Source of the DNA: Pontibacterium sinense
Lineage (GTDB): Bacteria; Pseudomonadota; Gammaproteobacteria; Pseudomonadales; Balneatricaceae
Direction of reading: 5' to 3'
Assembly: GCF_015209595.1 (NCBI RefSeq)
Contig: NZ_JADEYS010000007.1
Span: forward strand, 124,001-188,000
DNA length: 64,000 nucleotides
In this document: piece by piece, positions 35,040-43,687 of the stretch
Layout of the letters: the number at the start of each line of letters is the position of its first letter
Position numbering within the stretch: the first letter of the stretch is position 1
The notes under the pieces: generated by a model
Database searches by the model: none
What the model saw: the letters and a program-made list of their open reading frames with translations, nothing else
What the model was told of the DNA's origin: nothing
Made by a program: the position numbers and the translations under genes

Positions 35040-36067
35040 TGTCTGATCCTACGAACGATCGGAAGATCGAGCATATTCGCGCCATTGAGCGAGATCCGTC
35101 GACTGATCGCGAACAGCGCTATTTTGATCGTTACCACCTGCTTCATCGGGCTTTGCCTGAGTTGGCGTTGGATGAGATTGATACGCAGACAACGTTTCTG
35201 AATAAAAAGTTGAGTTTTCCATTGCTGATCTCCTCCATGACCGGTGGTGATCATGAATTGGTGAACACGATCAATCGCAATCTGGCTATAGCAGCAGAAG
35301 CGACCGGTGTCGCCATGGCCGTGGGTTCTCAGCGCGTTATGTTTACGTCGCCTGATGCCCGCGAAAGCTTTTCCCTGCGTCAGTATGCTCCGTCGACCGT
35401 ATTGATCGGTAACATCGGAGCGGTACAGCTGAACTATGGTATGGGGTTAGAGCAGGCCAAAGAAGCTGTGCAATGCTTGGGGGGGGATGGGTTGTATCTG
35501 CACCTCAATCCTTTGCAGGAAGCTGTGCAGCCTGAAGGTGATACCGATTTTTCGAATTTGCAGCAAAAAATAGCCGCATTGGCGAAAGCGCTGGATGTGC
35601 CTGTCTTGTTGAAAGAGGTAGGATCCGGTTTGTCACCCGCAGATATTGAGCTGGGGTTGTCTGCCGGTATTCGCCATTTTGATCTTGCGGGTACGGGTGG
35701 TACGTCATGGAGCCGAATTGAGCATCATCGACGCAAAGATGGTTCCGATCTGGGGCTGTGTTTTCAGGATTGGGGCATTCCTACACCAAAAGCCCTGCAG
35801 CTGGCGGAACCGTATCAGGACCGTGCAGCCTTTATCGCTAGCGGTGGTCTCAGAGATGGGATTGATATGGCTAAATCTGTTATACTCGGCGCCTCTTTGT
35901 GTGGTATCGCTGCGCCGTTGCTGAAACCGGCTATGGAATCGGCAGACGCAGTGATCACGGAGATCGAACGGATGCGCCGTGAATTTACCACCGCTATGTT
36001 TCTGCTGGGTGCTCAGAATGTTCCTGCTTTATTTCGGAACCGGGCCCTGATTCTTGAAGAATGCTGA
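35039..36067 (+). CDS. fni: Isopentenyl-diphosphate delta-isomerase, type 2 (FMN)
   Basis: 342 aa, a TIM-barrel flavoprotein interconverting IPP and DMAPP. Marks: RDPSTDREQRYFDRYHL near the start, LISSMTGGDHE, VGSQRVMF, HLNPLQEAVQPEGD, and the phosphate/FMN segment DLAGTGGTSWSRIE near residue 210. Type 2 is unrelated to the Zn enzyme Idi of E. coli. Second gene of the mevalonate operon; overlaps the preceding stop. Confidence 0.95.
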   Translation: MSDPTNDRKIEHIRAIERDPSTDREQRYFDRYHLLHRALPELALDEIDTQTTFLNKKLSFPLLISSMTGGDHELVNTINRNLAIAAEATGVAMAVGSQRVMFTSPDARESFSLRQYAPSTVLIGNIGAVQLNYGMGLEQAKEAVQCLGGDGLYLHLNPLQEAVQPEGDTDFSNLQQKIAALAKALDVPVLLKEVGSGLSPADIELGLSAGIRHFDLAGTGGTSWSRIEHHRRKDGSDLGLCFQDWGIPTPKALQLAEPYQDRAAFIASGGLRDGIDMAKSVILGASLCGIAAPLLKPAMESADAVITEIERMRREFTTAMFLLGAQNVPALFRNRALILEEC

Positions 36068-36082
36068 GGATCGAGACGTTCT

Positions 36083-37249
36083 ATGTCTGTCGGTATTGAC
36101 GAAATAAGTTTCTATACATCGAATTACTACTTGGATCTGCGCACCTTGGCAGAAGTGCAGCAAACGGATCCAGATAAGTACTATGAAGGCATCGGTCAGG
36201 AAAAGATGGGCATGGCCGCGCCTGACGAAGATATCGTTACGATGGCGGCTAATGCTGCGCTGCCACTGATCGAGCGTGTGGGCTCAGATGCTGTTAGTAC
36301 TTTGATGTTCGCTACCGAGACCGGTATCGATCAGTCCAAAGCTGCGGGTGTCTACGTACACCGTCTTTTGGGCATGAGTAACAACTGTCGCGTCGTTGAG
36401 ATGAAGCAGGCCTGTTACAGCGCGACGGCTGCTATCCAGATGGCGTGTGCACTGGTTGCACGTACGCCAGAAAAGAAAGTATTGGTGATCGCATCTGATG
36501 TAGCCCGCTATGACCTGGATACACCCGGTGAAGCGACGCAAGGCTGCGGTGCTGTAGCGATGCTGATCTCTGCTAACCCTCGTTTGCTGGAAATTGACCC
36601 TGAAGTGGGTAATCACACTGAAGATGTGATGGATTTCTGGCGTCCGAACTACCGTTCTACCGCGTTGGTTGATGGTAAGTACTCCACTAAAATTTATCTG
36701 CGTGCGCTGAAGAAAGCCTGGGAAAACTTCCGTGAAGTGAGCTCATTGGCGTTCGACGATTTCAGCCACTTTTGTTACCACCTGCCGTTCAGCCGTATGG
36801 CCCAGAAAGCACATCAGCATCTGGCGAAACTGAACAAAGCAGACATGACCGCAGAGCAGATTGAAGCCCAGATCGCGGACACACTGAGTTATAACCGCAT
36901 TATCGGTAACAGTTACACCGCGTCTATGTATATCGGCCTGACATCGCTGCTGGAAAACTGTAAGCAGAACATTGCCGGTACTAAGATCGGGTTCTTTAGC
37001 TATGGCTCTGGTTGTGTCGCTGAATTCTTTTCCGGTACGGTAGTGGCAGGTTATGAGAAATATCTGCATTGCACAGAACATCAAACGATGTTGGATAACC
37101 GCGAAGAAGTTTCATACGAGAAATACCTTGAGCTGTATCGTCATCCCGATCCGCGTGATGGTTCTGACCTGACGATCGAGAAAGTGACCAAAGGTCATTT
37201 CCGTCTGGCCGGCTTCAGCCAGCACAAGCGGGAATACGTCGCGAGCTGA
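36083..37249 (+). CDS. mvaS: HMG-CoA synthase
   Basis: 388 aa, thiolase fold. The acetylated Cys is in EMKQACYSATAAIQM (near residue 111), the catalytic His in HFCYHLPFSRMAQKA (near 233), and the base Glu near 80 in FATETGIDQS. It condenses acetyl-CoA and acetoacetyl-CoA. Size and motifs match the bacterial (Enterococcus/Staphylococcus-like) enzyme. Fifteen bases after fni; stop overlaps the start of the kinase gene (TGATG). Confidence 0.95.
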   Translation: MSVGIDEISFYTSNYYLDLRTLAEVQQTDPDKYYEGIGQEKMGMAAPDEDIVTMAANAALPLIERVGSDAVSTLMFATETGIDQSKAAGVYVHRLLGMSNNCRVVEMKQACYSATAAIQMACALVARTPEKKVLVIASDVARYDLDTPGEATQGCGAVAMLISANPRLLEIDPEVGNHTEDVMDFWRPNYRSTALVDGKYSTKIYLRALKKAWENFREVSSLAFDDFSHFCYHLPFSRMAQKAHQHLAKLNKADMTAEQIEAQIADTLSYNRIIGNSYTASMYIGLTSLLENCKQNIAGTKIGFFSYGSGCVAEFFSGTVVAGYEKYLHCTEHQTMLDNREEVSYEKYLELYRHPDPRDGSDLTIEKVTKGHFRLAGFSQHKREYVAS

Positions 37250-38244
37250 TGAATGCAGTAGCCCCAGGTAAGGTCATCCTGAGTGGCGAGCACTCGGTGG
37301 TGTACGGGGCGCCCGCGATTGCATTGGCTGTTGGCGAGTCTATTCAGGCTCGCTTCTCCCCTGATCTTTCCCAATACGTTGTTTTAAATACGAGTGACGC
37401 TGAGCGCTTTTCTATTGCCTGTGATCAACTGGCAGTGCTGAAGCAGAGGCTGGATCTGCGTTACGCTGAATTTGAAGCGGGTGATCGACCCGTTGATCAG
37501 ATTCTGGATGCTCCGCAGGAGCTGTTGTTGTATGCCTTGTCTCACTTTTCCAATCTTCCCTCCGGGACCTTAAGCACAGACTCTACGTTGCCGACTGGAG
37601 CAGGTATGGGCTCATCTGCGGCGGCAATCGCTGCTACGTTGGTGATGGCTGAACAGTTGAGTGCAGAGCCCCTCACGCTGACAGAGCGCTTTAGGTTGGT
37701 ACGTTATTGCGAACGCCTGCAACATGGGCGAGGCAGCGCGATTGATGCGGCTGCGGTCACTTACGGAGGTTTGGTTCAGGTGCAGAACTCCGAAGTTACG
37801 CGTCTGGATTGTCATTTAGGTCAGGGCTGGTATCGAATCAATACGGGGCGGCCACAGGTATCAACAGGTGAGTGTGTTGCTGCGGTGCGTGCCAAGTATG
37901 AGGACAGTGCGGTCTGGTCTGAATTTTCAGATATTACGAGAGCCATCCCCGCAGCACTCACCAGTCCGGATACGTTGATGGGGCTGTTGCAGGAAAATCA
38001 TCGTCTATTGCTGCGCATAGGTGTAGTACCTGAACCCGTGGTGGGTTTTATCCGTGAATTGGAGCACTTAGGCGGTGCTGCCAAGGTTAGCGGCGCCGGT
38101 GCTCATCAGGGTAATCAAGGTGGTTTGGTACTCGCTTATCTGCCTAATCATTGCTCGCGTAACGAAGTAGACCGTTTATGCCGCGTTTATGATTATCCGA
38201 TTACATCCCTAACAGAGGATAGAAAAGGTGCCCGTAGCATCTGA
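37249..38244 (+). CDS. mvaK1: Mevalonate kinase (GHMP family)
   Basis: 331 aa. GHMP motifs: APGKVILSGEHSVVYGAPA at the N-terminus (mevalonate-kinase-like), the ATP loop LPTGAGMGSSAAAIAA, and RGSAIDAAAVTYGG holding the catalytic Asp. The C-terminal glycine motif is unusual: SGAGAHQGNQGG instead of the common GAGGGGC-type loop. The N-terminal signature makes it the better candidate for mevalonate kinase of the two GHMP genes here. It overlaps the next gene by 17 bases. Confidence 0.8.
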   Translation: MNAVAPGKVILSGEHSVVYGAPAIALAVGESIQARFSPDLSQYVVLNTSDAERFSIACDQLAVLKQRLDLRYAEFEAGDRPVDQILDAPQELLLYALSHFSNLPSGTLSTDSTLPTGAGMGSSAAAIAATLVMAEQLSAEPLTLTERFRLVRYCERLQHGRGSAIDAAAVTYGGLVQVQNSEVTRLDCHLGQGWYRINTGRPQVSTGECVAAVRAKYEDSAVWSEFSDITRAIPAALTSPDTLMGLLQENHRLLLRIGVVPEPVVGFIRELEHLGGAAKVSGAGAHQGNQGGLVLAYLPNHCSRNEVDRLCRVYDYPITSLTEDRKGARSI

Positions 38245-39169
38245 AATTAAGGTATCTGCTCCCGGCAGCATTATGTTGATGGGAGAACATGCGGTGTTGT
38301 TTGGACATCGCGCACTGGCCTGCGCTGTGGATAAGTACATGCATATCAGCCTGCAGCCCCGAACGGATCGCCAGATTGTTATCGATTCAGCGCTGGCAAA
38401 TTATGAATCCTCATTAGATCAGTTGATTGAGGACGAGCGCTTGAGCTTTGTGCTGGCAGCGATCCGTCGTTTTCAATCGAGTTTGACCACCGGTTTTACT
38501 TTAACGATCCGTTCTGAATTTTCTCATACGGTGGGGTTAGGCTCCTCCGCGGCGGTGACTGCCGGCGTGGTTGCAGCGGTGATGACCTTCGCGATAGGTG
38601 ACTCTCCGGATAAAGATACCCTGTTTGATCACGCGCTCGCCGTTGTGCACGAGGTGCAGGATGGCCGGGGATCCGGCACCGATCTGGTGGCGTCTGTATT
38701 CGGTGGACTGATCGGTTATACCGTGCAGCCACGCCAGATCGAAGCCTTGCAGGGTATTCCTCCCATCAGTTTGTTCTATGCCGGATATAAAACCCGTACT
38801 CCGGATGTGCTCAAACAGGTCGAAGCACGTAGTGCCAGTCAGCCGCAGATCTATACTGAGCTGTATCAGCTAATGCATCAGACAACCGTCGCAGCAGAAA
38901 GCGTGATTAAGACACAGAGCTGGGCAGAGCTGGGTAAGTTGATGGACATCTATCAAGGGTTGATGGATGCCTTGGGCGTATGTGATAAAACCATTGCCGA
39001 CATGATCTGGCGCTTACGCAGCTCCGATCAGGTTCAGGGGGTGAAGATCTCCGGTTCCGGGTTGGGAGACTGCGTGATCGCATTAGGTGCAGACGCGACG
39101 TTAAATATGCCGTACGAAGAGATACCGGTTGCGGTATCAGCCAAAGGGGTTGAGGTTACATATGCGTAA
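38228..39169 (+). CDS. mvaK2: GHMP kinase, probable phosphomevalonate kinase
   Basis: 313 aa. Motifs are APGSIMLMGEHAVLFGHRA, VGLGSSAAVTAGVVAA (ATP loop), DGRGSGTDLVASVFGG (catalytic Asp) and KISGSGLGDCVIALG. The GSGTDLVAS stretch leans to phosphomevalonate kinase, but the N-terminus is as mevalonate-kinase-like as that of the preceding gene. By elimination in a pathway with a standard MvaD, one of the two must act on phosphomevalonate. Assignment of which is which is inference. Confidence 0.65.
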   Translation: MPVASEIKVSAPGSIMLMGEHAVLFGHRALACAVDKYMHISLQPRTDRQIVIDSALANYESSLDQLIEDERLSFVLAAIRRFQSSLTTGFTLTIRSEFSHTVGLGSSAAVTAGVVAAVMTFAIGDSPDKDTLFDHALAVVHEVQDGRGSGTDLVASVFGGLIGYTVQPRQIEALQGIPPISLFYAGYKTRTPDVLKQVEARSASQPQIYTELYQLMHQTTVAAESVIKTQSWAELGKLMDIYQGLMDALGVCDKTIADMIWRLRSSDQVQGVKISGSGLGDCVIALGADATLNMPYEEIPVAVSAKGVEVTYA

Positions 39170-40154
39170 GATTGATGTTGTAAAAGGATTGTTGCCAGCG
39201 ACGGTTGTGGCTGGAGAGCGGGGGGAAGCGTTTGCCCCTAGCAATATCGCGCTATGTAAATACTGGGGCAAACGTGATCGTGAACTGAATCTGCCGATCA
39301 ATGCCAGTTTGTCGGTATCGTTGGCGCATCTGGGGTCTCACACCATCGTGACTGAGTCTGATACCGGTGCAGACCGTGTGGTGCTGAACGGCATCGAACA
39401 ATCAACTGACAGTAAATTTGCCCGTAAAGTGGTGGAGTTCGTGTCGTTGTTCCGCGGTGATCTGCAGCAGCCTGTGTTGGTCAGCACGGAGAATAATATT
39501 CCTACCGCGGCGGGTTTGGCATCGTCTGCATCCGGTTTTGCGGCGCTGATGTTGGCACTGAATCAGTTTTATAACCTGAATCTGACGGATATCGAGTTAT
39601 CGGCATGTGCCCGAATGGGCAGCGGCAGTGCATCCCGCTCGATCTTTACCGGTTTTGTTGAATGGCAGATGGGCCATCGCGATGACGGTATGGATAGTCA
39701 TGCGATTGTATTGGATAAGCCGTGGCCGGATCTGCGGATTGGCCTAGTGAAAGTGACCACAGCCGAAAAGAAAGTGGATTCCCGTGCGGGCATGCAGCGC
39801 ACAGTAGAAAGCGCCCATCTTTATCAGAGCTGGCCGCTGCAAGCAGCGGCTGATCTGGAAAAACTGCATCTGGCAATTGGGCAGCAGGATTTCATGCTAC
39901 TGGGTGAAACCGCTGAACAGAATGCGCTGTCGATGCATGCGACGATGATTGCGTCCTGGCCACCGTTGCTCTATTGGCAGCCAGAATCTGTCGCTGCTAT
40001 GCACAAGGTTTGGGATCTGCGTGCGCAAGGGTTACAGGTCTACTTCACGATGGATGCCGGACCAAACATCAAATTACTATTCCAGCAACAGGACGAAGCC
40101 GCATTGCTTGAGGCGTTCCCTGAACTGGAAGTGGTTGCACCGTTTTCCAGTTGA
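39162..40154 (+). CDS. mvaD: Diphosphomevalonate decarboxylase
   Basis: 330 aa from the ATG at 39162 (MRKIDVVKGLLP), overlapping the stop of the kinase gene; the frame extends 11 codons more. Signatures of the decarboxylase subgroup of GHMP proteins are visible: APSNIALCKYWGKRD, AAGLASSASGFAAL, ARMGSGSASRSIF, and TMDAGPNIKLL. It converts diphosphomevalonate to IPP with ATP. It is the last enzyme gene of the operon, so all steps from acetoacetyl-CoA to IPP/DMAPP are encoded at 34-40 kb. Confidence 0.93.
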   Translation: MRKIDVVKGLLPATVVAGERGEAFAPSNIALCKYWGKRDRELNLPINASLSVSLAHLGSHTIVTESDTGADRVVLNGIEQSTDSKFARKVVEFVSLFRGDLQQPVLVSTENNIPTAAGLASSASGFAALMLALNQFYNLNLTDIELSACARMGSGSASRSIFTGFVEWQMGHRDDGMDSHAIVLDKPWPDLRIGLVKVTTAEKKVDSRAGMQRTVESAHLYQSWPLQAAADLEKLHLAIGQQDFMLLGETAEQNALSMHATMIASWPPLLYWQPESVAAMHKVWDLRAQGLQVYFTMDAGPNIKLLFQQQDEAALLEAFPELEVVAPFSS

Positions 40155-40193
40155 AGCTGACCACCGATAGCCGTTGAAGGGAGTCAAAGACCA

Positions 40194-40538
40194 ATGTTGC
40201 GATGGATTCTAATGCTGCTGGTTGCCGGTGCGGTTGTGCTGGCAGGGTTTGTCATGCTGGCGATAAAAAGCAGCGCTGAGCTGAGTTATCAAGAAGCGGG
40301 TGGGACCGAATATAACTGGCAAGGCGCGTATACCTATTGTGAAGCAGAAGGTGGCCGACTCCCCAGTGTACTGGAGCTGACCGGCTTGCTGTATCGTGGT
40401 GCTTTGAGCAATCAACAGACCGACTACTGGAGTCGGACGGGCATGTTTGGCTATGCATTTGGCGCAAACACAAAATCTAAGATTCTCAGCTTTGATCGTT
40501 TTAGCGATATTGATCACGTTGTTTGCGTGCGTGACTGA
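40194..40538 (+). CDS. Small membrane-anchored protein with DUF1566/lectin-fold look
   Basis: 114 aa. One N-terminal hydrophobic segment (about 4-24) and a short extracytoplasmic part. Residues 35-114 resemble a shortened DUF1566/Lcl-type unit: NWQGAYTYCEAEGGRLPSVLEL, TDYWSRTG and DHVVCVRD at the end, with two cysteines likely to pair. Function unknown. It lies 40 bases after mvaD and just before polB. Confidence 0.6.
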   Translation: MLRWILMLLVAGAVVLAGFVMLAIKSSAELSYQEAGGTEYNWQGAYTYCEAEGGRLPSVLELTGLLYRGALSNQQTDYWSRTGMFGYAFGANTKSKILSFDRFSDIDHVVCVRD

Positions 40539-40568
40539 ACACATCTTGTTACTCAGGCTGCATTGGGT

Positions 40569-42929
40569 ATGAGTTATGCTGCCTCCCTTTCTTCCGTACC
40601 TCCCATACAAGGCTTTTTGCTGACCCGGCAGCAACTCGACCAGGCGGAGGGCATCTGTCTGCGTTACTGGGTTTGCGGCCCTGAGGGTCCGTTCAGCGTT
40701 GATATTCCCGCGCAGGAAGCCGTCTTTTTTATTCATGACGAACAGCTGGATGCTGCCCGCACCGCCTTGGCGGGTTTATCAGGTTGGCGGCTGGCGAAAG
40801 TTGATCTTCAGGATCTGAATCAGCTTGGTGTGAGCGCACTGTATACGACCTCTCTTAAGTCTCACCGGCAGGCGATAGAGCGCCTGCAACGCGCAGGGAT
40901 TGCGTTGTTGGAAGAGGATATTCGTCATGCTGACCGGTATCTGATGGAACGCTTTATTCAGGGTTCAGTGACGGTCTACCAACGCAATCAGCAGGCCTTA
41001 CTTAAACCCGGTGACTATGTGCCCGAGTTTCGTGTGTTGTCGATCGATCTTGAAACCACGATGCGGGCGGACAAGATTCTATCCATCGGTCTCTACAGCG
41101 ATCGCGTGCAGCTGGTGTTGATGACGGGAAAAGGTGAGGACCAACCGGGACTGGAATTTGTGCCGGACGAGCGTCGTTTGCTGAGACGGTTTGTTGAAGT
41201 GGTGCGGGCAGAAGATCCGGATATCTTTATCGGCTGGAACGTCGTGGGTTTTGACTTTCGGGTACTGTATCAGCGGGCTGAAGCGCTACAAATGCCGTTG
41301 CTGCTGGGACGTGACAAGCAACCATTGCAGCTGCACCAATCAGGGCAGGGTAAATGGTATGCCCGCCTGAGTGGTCGTATTGTGTTGGACGGTATCGATA
41401 CGATGAAAGGGGCCACATTCCAGTTCGAGAGCTTCTCACTGGAGTATGTCTCCCGCCATTTTCTTGATCGAGGTAAGCTGATTGATCACGTCGAACAACG
41501 TGGTGATGAGATCCAACGGTTATACCATGAAGATAAACCTGCCTTAGCGCGATACAACCTGGAAGATTGCCGACTGGTTTGGGATATCTTTGAAAAAGCA
41601 CAACTGCTGCACTATCTGGTGGAGCGGGCGCGTTTAACTGGCTTGCCACTGGATAAGGTGGGTGGCTCTGCAGCAGCATTTGATAACCAGTATCTGCCAT
41701 TAATGCACCGGGAGGGTTATGTTGCCCCTGAATATGCCTCCGGACAATCCGGTTTAGATGCCCCCGGTGGTTATGTTATGGATTCCCAGCCGGGACTGTT
41801 TCGTCAGGTATTGGTGCTGGACTTTAAAAGCCTGTACCCCAGTATTATCCGCACCTTTAAAATTGATCCGGTTGGAATGGCGGAAGGTCTGAAAGAGGGG
41901 GCTGATACCGAGTGTCTGGTGCCGGGATTTAATCACGCTATTTTTGACCGCAGTAACAGTATCTTACCGGGCTTGATCGAAGGTCTCTGGCAGGCACGGG
42001 ATCAGGCTAAGCTGGAGAAGAACCAGCCGTTATCACAGGCGATCAAGATCATCATGAACTCATTTTATGGTGTGTTGGGTTCCAATGTGTGCCGCTTCTA
42101 CGATCAGCGTCTTTCCAGCTCGATTACACTGCGTGGTCATGAGATTCTGACCCGTACTAAAACCTGTATAGAGGAGCAGTTTGATCATACGGTTATTTAT
42201 GGTGATACCGACTCGGTGTTTGTCTGGCTGGGTGATGACTATCCTCAGGAGCAGGCCGATGCCCGTGGGCGTGAATTGCAGGATTACCTCAACGCGTGGT
42301 GGCAAAAAGAACTTAAAGAGCGATTTGATCTGCCCTGTTATCTGGAGCTGGAGTACGAAACCCATTACAGCCGGTTTTTGATGCCACGTATGCGTCACTC
42401 GGAAAAGGGCAGTAAAAAGCGCTATGCCGGTCTGCAGTGTTTGAGTGGCGGTGAAACGCGTATGGTCTTCAAAGGCCTGGAAAATGTCAGGACTGACTGG
42501 ACGGCGCTTGCGCGTGATCTGCAGCAGGAGCTGTATGAACGTATTTTTCGTGAGCAGCCGTGGCGAGCGTTGCTGAAAGAGCGAGTCGCAGCCGTGAAGG
42601 CAGGGGAGCTGGATGACCAGTTGATCTACCGTAAACGTATCCGGCAACCGCTGGCGGAATATACCCGCAATCGTCCGCCTCACGTGCAGGCGGGACTGAA
42701 AGCTGAACAACGGTATCAGGAACAGGGCATACCCAGCCCGTTTCGACCGGGTGTGCATGTGGAATATGTGATGACCGTCAACGGGCCTGAGCCGCTGGAG
42801 TTTTTACGTTCCCCCATCGACTATCAGCACTATATCGATAAACAGGTGCAACCAGTGGCGGATACCATTCTCACGTTTATTGATGAAGACTTTGATCGAC
42901 TCACGGCCCCGCAATACCGCTTGTTCTGA
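40569..42929 (+). CDS. polB: DNA polymerase II (family B)
   Basis: 786 aa from the ATG at 40569, close to the 783 aa of E. coli Pol II. The 3'-5' exonuclease domain has LSIDLETTMRADK and FIGWNVVGFDF. Polymerase motif A is LDFKSLYPSIIR, motif B KIIMNSFYGVLG, motif C YGDTDSVFV, all intact. Pol II takes part in replication restart and translesion synthesis and is LexA-controlled in E. coli; I see no clear LexA box in the short upstream region. A TTG two codons upstream is an alternative start. Confidence 0.95.
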   Translation: MSYAASLSSVPPIQGFLLTRQQLDQAEGICLRYWVCGPEGPFSVDIPAQEAVFFIHDEQLDAARTALAGLSGWRLAKVDLQDLNQLGVSALYTTSLKSHRQAIERLQRAGIALLEEDIRHADRYLMERFIQGSVTVYQRNQQALLKPGDYVPEFRVLSIDLETTMRADKILSIGLYSDRVQLVLMTGKGEDQPGLEFVPDERRLLRRFVEVVRAEDPDIFIGWNVVGFDFRVLYQRAEALQMPLLLGRDKQPLQLHQSGQGKWYARLSGRIVLDGIDTMKGATFQFESFSLEYVSRHFLDRGKLIDHVEQRGDEIQRLYHEDKPALARYNLEDCRLVWDIFEKAQLLHYLVERARLTGLPLDKVGGSAAAFDNQYLPLMHREGYVAPEYASGQSGLDAPGGYVMDSQPGLFRQVLVLDFKSLYPSIIRTFKIDPVGMAEGLKEGADTECLVPGFNHAIFDRSNSILPGLIEGLWQARDQAKLEKNQPLSQAIKIIMNSFYGVLGSNVCRFYDQRLSSSITLRGHEILTRTKTCIEEQFDHTVIYGDTDSVFVWLGDDYPQEQADARGRELQDYLNAWWQKELKERFDLPCYLELEYETHYSRFLMPRMRHSEKGSKKRYAGLQCLSGGETRMVFKGLENVRTDWTALARDLQQELYERIFREQPWRALLKERVAAVKAGELDDQLIYRKRIRQPLAEYTRNRPPHVQAGLKAEQRYQEQGIPSPFRPGVHVEYVMTVNGPEPLEFLRSPIDYQHYIDKQVQPVADTILTFIDEDFDRLTAPQYRLF

Positions 42930-43036
42930 AACTGAGCGGTTATTGATATGACTTCGGGAGCCTGTGTAAATAATCCTCTATAGTGATACATGTTTCTTGT
43001 TTATTTCTTAGAGTTTTGTATCCATTGAGGTGGTCG

Positions 43037-43669
43037 ATGTCTGAAATTCCTTCGAAAGATCTGCAGGGTGTAGATTGGTATGGCCGGGATCTCTACAAAG
43101 CCAACCTGGCGGGGGCTGACCTGCGCGGGGCGAACCTTGGTGAAGCCGATATTAGCCATGCGTGTCTTAAGGGGGCTGATCTGCGTGAAGCTGATCTGTC
43201 CGGGGCCAATCTCTATAAAACGGATCTGTCCGGGGCCAAGCTTCAGGGGGCGACGATTCGGGATGCTGATCTGTTTCACGCAATTCTGGATGGCGCGGAC
43301 TTTACCGGCGCTTGTCTGATTAAATCCAATCTCAATGCCAGCTCAGCGCGTCGCTGTTGTTTTGATAAGGCTGATTTTTATGAAGCCAGTCTTTATAACG
43401 TAGACCTGACCGATGCGCATATTCACGGGGCGGACTTTTTCCATGCAGACCTGTTTCATGCCCGACTGCATCGTACCGATCTGACCGGCAGTGATCTGAC
43501 CGACAGCTATCTGACCAATGCCGAGCTGGTGGATGTGGTGTTGGATGGTGTCGATTTGAGCGGCGCGGCGATGCCCGATGGCACGGTGTGTGCGCCGGGC
43601 TCCATTGGCGAATGTAAGCCAAAAGAGAGCGACGCGATGGGCTTCCCGCCAATCATGCCACCGTTCTGA
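43037..43669 (+). CDS. Pentapeptide repeat protein
   Basis: 210 aa from the ATG at 43037 with GAGG upstream. Residues about 12-185 are almost uninterrupted A(D/N)LXX-type repeats (for example ANLAGADLRGANLGEADI), which fold as a right-handed quadrilateral beta helix. Family members include gyrase-protecting Qnr/MfpA proteins, but the break of the repeat pattern near SARRCCF and the non-Qnr tail give no support for that. Soluble, no signal peptide. Function unknown. Confidence 0.85.
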   Translation: MSEIPSKDLQGVDWYGRDLYKANLAGADLRGANLGEADISHACLKGADLREADLSGANLYKTDLSGAKLQGATIRDADLFHAILDGADFTGACLIKSNLNASSARRCCFDKADFYEASLYNVDLTDAHIHGADFFHADLFHARLHRTDLTGSDLTDSYLTNAELVDVVLDGVDLSGAAMPDGTVCAPGSIGECKPKESDAMGFPPIMPPF

Positions 43670-43687
43670 CAGTTTTCGTTAGCGAAG

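Noticed and set aside
43037-43669. Qnr-like quinolone resistance protein
   Set aside because: Only the pentapeptide repeats are shared; the N-terminus, repeat break and tail do not resemble Qnr or MfpA.
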